Shown here: piece after piece, positions 4,229 through 7,794 of the stretch
Position numbering within the stretch: the first letter of the stretch is position 1
Layout of the letters: each line of letters starts with the position of its first letter
Origin: Deltaproteobacteria bacterium
GTDB taxonomy: Bacteria; Desulfobacterota; Desulfarculia; Adiutricales; Adiutricaceae
Direction: 5' to 3'
NCBI GenBank assembly: GCA_031267005.1
Contig: JAIRZX010000393.1
Span: 1-7,794 of the forward strand
Length of the DNA stretch: 7,794 nt
Made by a program: the position numbers and the translations under genes
Notes under the pieces: generated by a model
The model's database searches: none
The model's input: only the letters and a program-made list of their open reading frames with translations
What the model was told of the DNA's origin: nothing

Positions 4229-5433
4229 GGGTTCCGGGGCGTACCGCGCCTGGCGAGGAAGACGCCCGCGAGCGCCGCGAGAAGCGCCGTCGCCGCGGTC
4301 TCGGTTTTCAGCGTGTAGGGCCCGAGCGATACGGGCATGAAGCCCGCCCTGAAGGCGGCATCCTTTTCTTCGGGGTCCAGCCCGCCTTCCGGTCCCACGA
4401 GGAGGGCGGGGCGGGAAAGCCTGATCCCGGCGGGGCCGCCGTCCAGGTCGCCGGGCGGCAACCCCTCCAGGAATTTCAAGGCGGGCGGTCCGTCCCTGTC
4501 CGCCAGGAGCCGGATCGGCCGAGCCGTCGGACGCTTGGGGCTTTCGGGCCCGGAGCCAAGCGACTTGAGGCTGCCGGAGCCTTCCAAGCCCTCCGGGCCC
4601 TCACAGGCTTCCTGGCGCCCTCCTCCTTCCGTGCCCTCCGGGCCTCCCGGGCATTCTGGGCCATCCCGGAACTCCCGGCCCCCGGGAACCTCCGGGCCGC
4701 AGAGCGAGCCGAGCCCCTCCAGGAATGCCGCGAGCGTCAGGGGGTCGGAAACCTCCATCTCGGAGTCCCTGCCGCACTGCTTGCGGGACTCGGCGGCCAA
4801 AAGCCTCGCCCTCCTTACGAGCCTGCCGGCGGGGTCCGGGCCGCGGAAGCGCGACCTGGCGGCGACGACGGGGACCAGCAGGGCGCACCCGAGCTCCGAG
4901 GCCTTCTCGGCGGCCCACTCGAAGGCCTGGGGACGGACCAGGGAAATCCCCGCGACGGCGGGCGGCGGAGGCGCGGGGGATCTTCCGAAAGGCCCCGTGA
5001 TCCTTACCGCCAGCGCCGGGGGCGGCCCCTTGGAGGAGGAGAGGACCTCCGCCTGGGCAAGGGCGCCCGCCCCCAGGACCTCGACGCGGTCCCCGGCCTT
5101 GAGCCTCAGGACGAGAGCGCCGTGGCGGGCTTCGGATGGGGAAAGGAACAAGACGTCGCCGCAAGCCAAGCTTTCGCCTCCGAAGGCGGAAAAAGGGGAG
5201 GGAGGCGACGCGGGCGGGAAGGAGCGGGCGGAGGCGGGCGCTGGCGCGACCGTTGATGCAGGGGAGGGCGCTGGCCAGGCCGTTGAGGCGGGGGAGGGCG
5301 CTGGCCAGGCCGTTGAGGCGGAAGAGGGGACGGGCGCGGATGCGGAGATGGAGGAGGGCGCGGATGCGGCCGTCTGCGCCGCGCCGCGCGGAACGAGCGC
5401 GGAGCCTCGAAGCGAGAGCCTCGGGGTCCTCAC
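4225..5433 (-). CDS. rsmE: 16S rRNA (uracil1498-N3)-methyltransferase RsmE with low-complexity inserts
   Basis: RsmE methylates N3 of U1498 in 16S rRNA using SAM; it has an N-terminal PUA-like region and a C-terminal SPOUT (knotted) domain. Visible here: GDVLFLSPSEARHGALVLRL (92-111; PUA-like), SLVRPQAFEWAAEKASELG (164-182), ESRKQCGR (215-222), LLVGPEGGLDPEE (344-356; SAM-site GPEGG) and SLGPYTLKTETAATALLAAL (369-388), where ILR of the usual LGxxILRxETA is TLK. With the GTG at 5433 the protein has 402 residues against about 240-250 for the family. The excess is an Ala/Pro/Ser segment (about 22-80) and a Gly/Glu/Pro segment (about 245-305). I choose this GTG because it overlaps the prmA TGA as GTGA, implying translational coupling. 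The frame is open further upstream, inside prmA. A TTG at residue 89 is the only later start candidate before the conserved domain, but would trim its edge. Confidence 0.9.
   Translation of the reverse strand: MRTPRLSLRGSALVPRGAAQTAASAPSSISASAPVPSSASTAWPAPSPASTAWPAPSPASTVAPAPASARSFPPASPPSPFSAFGGESLACGDVLFLSPSEARHGALVLRLKAGDRVEVLGAGALAQAEVLSSSKGPPPALAVRITGPFGRSPAPPPPAVAGISLVRPQAFEWAAEKASELGCALLVPVVAARSRFRGPDPAGRLVRRARLLAAESRKQCGRDSEMEVSDPLTLAAFLEGLGSLCGPEVPGGREFRDGPECPGGPEGTEGGGRQEACEGPEGLEGSGSLKSLGSGPESPKRPTARPIRLLADRDGPPALKFLEGLPPGDLDGGPAGIRLSRPALLVGPEGGLDPEEKDAAFRAGFMPVSLGPYTLKTETAATALLAALAGVFLARRGTPRNP
5241..5360. repeat. 30-bp tandem repeat, coding, in rsmE
   Basis: Units of 30 bp begin at 5241, 5271, 5301 and 5331. 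The second and third are nearly identical, and the first and fourth are diverged. On the minus strand they encode decapeptides such as PSPASTAWPA in the RsmE N-terminal segment. The unit preserves the frame. Confidence 0.88.
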
Positions 5434-6599
5434 GGACGCTCGGAGCCGCCGTCCGGGCCGGCGGGGAGCATGATTTCGGGAGGGGGAGTTTCCAAGGAGG
5501 GCTCGGACACGATGTCGCGGGCGGGATCCGGCCCGCCCTCGGCCCCGTCGCCCTCGTCGCCGGCCCCGCCGGGAAACGCCATCTCCAAGGCGGACCACTC
5601 GGCCTGGCCCAGGTGCCGTAGCCAGTGCCATCCCTGCCTTTGGTAGGCCCTTGCGCACTCCTCGGCCTGGTCGGCCAGGAGCCCAGAGAGCGCGAGCCTC
5701 GCCCCGGGCCTGGCGGCGCGGGTAATTTCCCCGGCCAGCCCCAAAAGAGGGTTAAGCGTGATGTTGGCCGCAATCACGTCGAAGCCGCCGAAGCTCCCGT
5801 CCAGGGTGCCTGAGCGGAACTCCGCGCGCCTTAGCACATTGTTGGCCTCGGCGTTCTTCCTGGCCGTTCCGGTCGTGTCCGCGTCCGTGTCGAGGCCCAG
5901 GACCTCCGAGTCCGGGAAGAGCATGGCGCAGGCAATGGCGAGTATCCCGCTGCCCGAGCCCAGGTCCAGTATCCTCTTCCTGGACGGGAACGGGGACAGG
6001 GCAGCCGACGCGTATCCGTCCGCGGCGGGACCGCCCTTGGGGCTGGACGCCTCGCCGCCAGCCTCGCCGTCCGGGGCCGCCGAGGCGGCGGCGGGGCCCT
6101 CAGGCGCGGCCTCTTCGGCCTCAGAAAGATCCGAGAGGATTTTGAGGCAAAGGAAGGTCGTGGGGTGCCTCCCGCTCCCGAAGGCGGCCCCGGGACTCAT
6201 GCGGACGACTTCGGTGGGCCTCTCCCCCTCCCGGGGGGGATCGAAGGGGTCGCCTTTCCAGAAGGAGGGGCACACCGCGAGCCTGGGCGTCACCCGTATA
6301 GGCAGCTGGTCCTTCCTCCAGGCGGCGTCCCAGTCCTCCAAAAGCTTCACCTCGAGCTCTATGCCCACCTCCCCCGATCCCAGGCCGAAGGCCTCGGCTA
6401 TGCGCTCCGCCGCCTGGGGAAGCTCCGTCATGAGGCGCATGGCGTCGTCCGTACCGAAGGCGGCCCTGAGCACCGCGCGGCCTTTTGAGTCCGGGAGATC
6501 CTCCCAGACGCTCCGGCACCCGGCCTCGAAAAGGGCCGCCGAGGCTGCCTCCGACGCTGTCGACGGGAGCCTTATGACCGCCTGGAGCCACTCTTCCAT
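5430..6599 (-). CDS. prmA: Ribosomal protein L11 methyltransferase PrmA with acidic linker insert
   Basis: PrmA trimethylates ribosomal protein L11 with SAM in the cytoplasm. The 389-residue product has an N-terminal substrate-recognition region (1-100, MEEWLQAVIRLPS...EDWDAAW), the PrmA signature MSPGAAFGSGRHPTT (134-148), the Rossmann SAM motif ILDLGSGSGILAIA (210-223), the acidic LGLDTDAD (234-241), FDVIAANITLNPLL (273-286; the NxxxxPL substrate/catalytic motif) and LSGLLADQAEE (304-314). PrmA is usually near 300 residues. The excess is an Ala/Gly/Glu/Pro linker (about 158-205) between the signature and the Rossmann motif, and a 47-residue tail after the conserved EWSALEM (334-340). The ATG has AAGGGG 7 nt upstream (6612-6607). 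It overlaps rsmE by 4 bp; prmA-rsmE adjacency is common in bacteria. A heptamer repeat array begins about 53 bp upstream of the start. Confidence 0.95.
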   Translation of the reverse strand: MEEWLQAVIRLPSTASEAASAALFEAGCRSVWEDLPDSKGRAVLRAAFGTDDAMRLMTELPQAAERIAEAFGLGSGEVGIELEVKLLEDWDAAWRKDQLPIRVTPRLAVCPSFWKGDPFDPPREGERPTEVVRMSPGAAFGSGRHPTTFLCLKILSDLSEAEEAAPEGPAAASAAPDGEAGGEASSPKGGPAADGYASAALSPFPSRKRILDLGSGSGILAIACAMLFPDSEVLGLDTDADTTGTARKNAEANNVLRRAEFRSGTLDGSFGGFDVIAANITLNPLLGLAGEITRAARPGARLALSGLLADQAEECARAYQRQGWHWLRHLGQAEWSALEMAFPGGAGDEGDGAEGGPDPARDIVSEPSLETPPPEIMLPAGPDGGSERP

Positions 6600-6651
6600 T
6601 GGATTACCCCTTGGCCCCGCGGGGGAGCGGGGAGGAAACGCCGTGACGCGA

Positions 6652-6749
6652 GCTTAGGGCTTTGGGCTGAAAGCTTTGAGCTTATGGCTTATGGCTTTGA
6701 GCTTAAGGCTTTGGGCTTAGGGTTTCGGGCTTTGAGTTTTGGGTTTGGA
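6652..6749. repeat. Heptamer (7-bp) repeat array, 14 in-phase units
   Basis: Fourteen consecutive 7-bp units fill 98 bp without a phase break. Plus-strand variants include GCTTAGG, GCTTTGG, GCTTTGA, GCTTATG, GCTTAAG, GTTTCGG and GTTTTGG; the loose consensus is G-Y-T-T-W-R-R. The array is T-rich against a very GC-rich background and lies 53-150 bp upstream of the prmA start. A 7-bp unit cannot stay in frame, so it is non-coding. Confidence 0.88.
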
Positions 6750-7178
6750 TCGGTCAGCCTGGGACTCGGGCGCGGCGATTGGTTCCGGGGATGGGAGCCG
6801 GGAGAGCGGCCCCGCAAGCTCGGCGGAAGAAAACGGGGAGCGACGCAAGCCAGTGAGCCAGCGGGGCCGTGCGGCTCAGAACCGGCGAAACTTCCGCGAA
6901 ACTCCCCGGTACGCCCTTGGCCCAGCCCGGGGAAGCCCCTGGCGCCCACGGCAAAGATAGCGGATAGACTCTGGAAAGTGAAGCGGCAGACCACAAGCAA
7001 AAAGGGGGGATCGGCGCTGGAGGCGCCCGCTCCGAGGGGTCCGCTCCGACGTGCCTTGCCCGGAGGGATATCGCGCAACTTGCCGAAAGGTCGGCTCCGG
7101 CCCCCCCTTCCTCGCCCTCCCTGCCTGCCGGGAGCCTCCGCCCGTTGCGGGCCCCGCCCGGATCCATCCGGCTTCTCC

Positions 7179-7288
7179 CGGTTCGCTCCCGCTTCCGCTT
7201 TCCGGCTCCTTCCCGCTTCCGCCTTCCGGCTCCTCCCCGCTTCCGCCTTCCGGCTCCTCCCAGCTTCCGCCTTCCGGCTCCTTCCCGC
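7179..7288. repeat. 24-bp tandem repeat, about 4.5 units
   Basis: Units of 24 bp begin at 7179, 7203, 7227 and 7251, with a partial one at 7275. Each starts CGGCTCCTCCCCGCTTCC or a close variant and ends GCCTTC. The period is a multiple of three, so all frames stay open and translate as octapeptide repeats. No real gene is supported around it. Confidence 0.88.
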
Positions 7289-7652
7289 TCAGGGCCCAGT
7301 CCAGCCGCCGCCTCCCAGCGGCGCCCGCGCATGGCTCACTCTGACCCGCGAAGCCTTCCGGGAGCCGATTCGGACGCGGAGCCGGCTCTGTCTTTTCCCC
7401 TGCGGCGGGAGTTTTGCCTCGGGCGGGAGAGGGTTGCCCCGTGTGGGGCCCGGGCGCGTCCAGGCCGCAGGGTATCGGGGGACTCCCAGGCGGGCTTTTT
7501 TGGGGGGGCTGCGGACGTCTCAGTGGAAACTGCGGGCGGGCTTCAAGGGGAAGCCTCGCCAAGAAGGCGCCGGGTGGAGCCGCCGGGGAGGGAGCGCGAG
7601 CGGGCGAGGGCCTCCCGGCCCGAACGTCCACCGTGAGCCTTGCGGGAAAGGA

Positions 7653-7667
7653 GCCTTGCGGCAAGGC
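7653..7667. other. Short perfect hairpin downstream of right-edge gene
   Basis: GCCTTG-CGG-CAAGGC is a 6-bp perfect inverted repeat with a 3-base loop, about 30 bp past the stop of the right-edge gene. No T-tract follows on the minus strand, so intrinsic termination is uncertain. Confidence 0.35.
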
Positions 7668-7678
7668 GGTCGGCGCCG

Positions 7679-7697
7679 GGTCCGGGGGGCCCGGACC
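7679..7697 (-). terminator. 8-bp perfect hairpin at the stop codon of the right-edge gene
   Basis: GGTCCGGG-GGG-CCCGGACC is a perfect 8-bp stem with a 3-base loop, and its first base on the minus strand is the last base of the TAG stop. No T-tract follows, so it may be a non-canonical or Rho-assisted terminator or a 3'-end stabilising structure. Confidence 0.35.
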
Positions 7698-7794
7698 TAC
7701 AGCCCCAAAAACGTCCCGGCAGCCTCGCCGAAGACAAGCCGGGTTTCCTCGTCCGTAAGCCCCGCCTCCCTGAAATACCTCTCGTAGCGGGCGA
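7697..7794 (-). CDS. C-terminal fragment of a possible amidohydrolase-family protein (runs off right edge)
   Basis: The minus strand carries 31 codons and a TAG stop (7699-7697) entering from the right edge. The translation ends ERYFREAGLTDEETRLVFGE followed by AAGTFLGL. This resembles the C-terminus of metal-dependent TIM-barrel hydrolases (amidohydrolase-2 or TatD-like), which typically end in a helix, then a (D/S)xEE segment, then a short NAxxxFGL-type tail; here the Asn position is Glu (GEAAGTFLGL). The catalytic metal-binding residues are outside the window, so the assignment is tentative, but a real coding sequence is likely: it reads as an amphipathic helix with native GC-ending codons. 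The same-strand prmA starts about 1.1 kb downstream, so they are unlikely to be tightly coupled. Confidence 0.5.
   Translation of the reverse strand, partial: ARYERYFREAGLTDEETRLVFGEAAGTFLGL

Larger units (their letters stand above)
6600..7696. other. 1.1-kb stretch without a supported gene
   Basis: Between prmA and the right-edge gene, long frames are open on both strands: plus 6684-7787, minus 7664-6876 and minus 7332-6754. They lack recognisable domains and are dominated by Arg, Pro, Gly and Ser. One runs antisense through the right-edge gene, and another starts at TTG. Their openness follows from GC content and from the 24-bp repeat at 7179-7288. The stretch also holds the heptamer array and a few GC hairpins. 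A promoter for prmA must lie here or farther right, but I cannot place one. A rapidly evolving low-complexity gene on the minus strand cannot be fully excluded. Confidence 0.55.

Noticed and set aside
4337..5473. Plus-strand open frame of 378 codons
   Set aside because: It is antisense to rsmE, where the minus frame shows clear RsmE motifs. The plus translation is Ser/Pro/Gly-rich and without a domain.
4225..5658. rsmE starting at 5658
   Set aside because: That start would overlap prmA by 229 bp and add a 75-residue Arg-rich segment unlike RsmE. The GTG at 5433 in the GTGA overlap is the natural coupled start.
5758..6657. Plus-strand open frame of 299 codons
   Set aside because: It is antisense to prmA, whose motifs are unambiguous on the minus strand.
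6995..7010. T5 on the minus strand as a terminator
   Set aside because: No GC-rich hairpin precedes the T-run on that strand.
6876..7664. Minus-strand open frame of 262 codons
   Set aside because: It starts at TTG without a ribosome-binding site, has no domain, and its middle is the 24-bp repeat. I keep only a caution that a low-complexity protein is not excluded.
6684..7787. Plus-strand open frame of 367 codons
   Set aside because: It begins inside the heptamer array, consists mostly of Arg/Pro/Gly/Ser with repeat-derived ASAFRLLP units, has no recognisable domain, and runs antisense through the right-edge gene.

Overview
The window comes from a very GC-rich bacterial genome. A strictly anaerobic lineage, perhaps Desulfobacterota-like, is my guess. 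It rests only on GC content, three DUF3786-type proteins and a HesB/IscA-like protein ending C-x2-C-x2-C, and I could not test it. Every gene I can support lies on the minus strand, so the order of transcription is right to left.

Layout from right to left: the C-terminal end of a cut-off gene (7697-7794, possibly amidohydrolase-like); a 1.1-kb gene-free stretch with a 24-bp tandem repeat (7179-7288) and a heptamer array (6652-6749); prmA (6599-5430), which overlaps rsmE (5433-4225) by GTGA; a 353-bp spacer holding a 16-bp repeat array, a possible terminator, and a promoter with a perfect 12-bp palindrome at the expected transcription start; a small HesB/IscA-type Fe-S carrier gene (3871-3545); a 497-bp spacer with a 48-bp tandem repeat; three tandem paralogues with a DUF3786-type domain (3047-2406, 2269-1523, 1418-492); a 311-bp spacer; and the first 60 codons of an unidentified gene running off the left edge (180-1).

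The prmA-rsmE pair forms a translation-linked unit for post-translational and rRNA methylation of the ribosome. The HesB-like gene appears to have its own promoter. The three DUF3786 genes look like a tandem triplication: each has the same leader (a GAGCCGGGGTT-like box on the plus strand, then a GAAAGG ribosome-binding site), and the spacers after the first two copies are also alike. Going downstream, the copies gain Pro-Ser-rich N-terminal tails built from 9-bp and then 18-bp repeats. The last copy has also lost the DEEFP/DDEFP loop and the ancestral stop codon.

The most unusual property of the window is the number of short tandem repeats. They occur in coding DNA as low-complexity inserts in PrmA, RsmE and two DUF3786 proteins, and in most of the longer spacers. 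Repeats inside genes have units of 9, 18 or 30 bp. The 7-bp and 16-bp units occur only outside genes. I see no CRISPR array, transposase, tRNA or rRNA gene.
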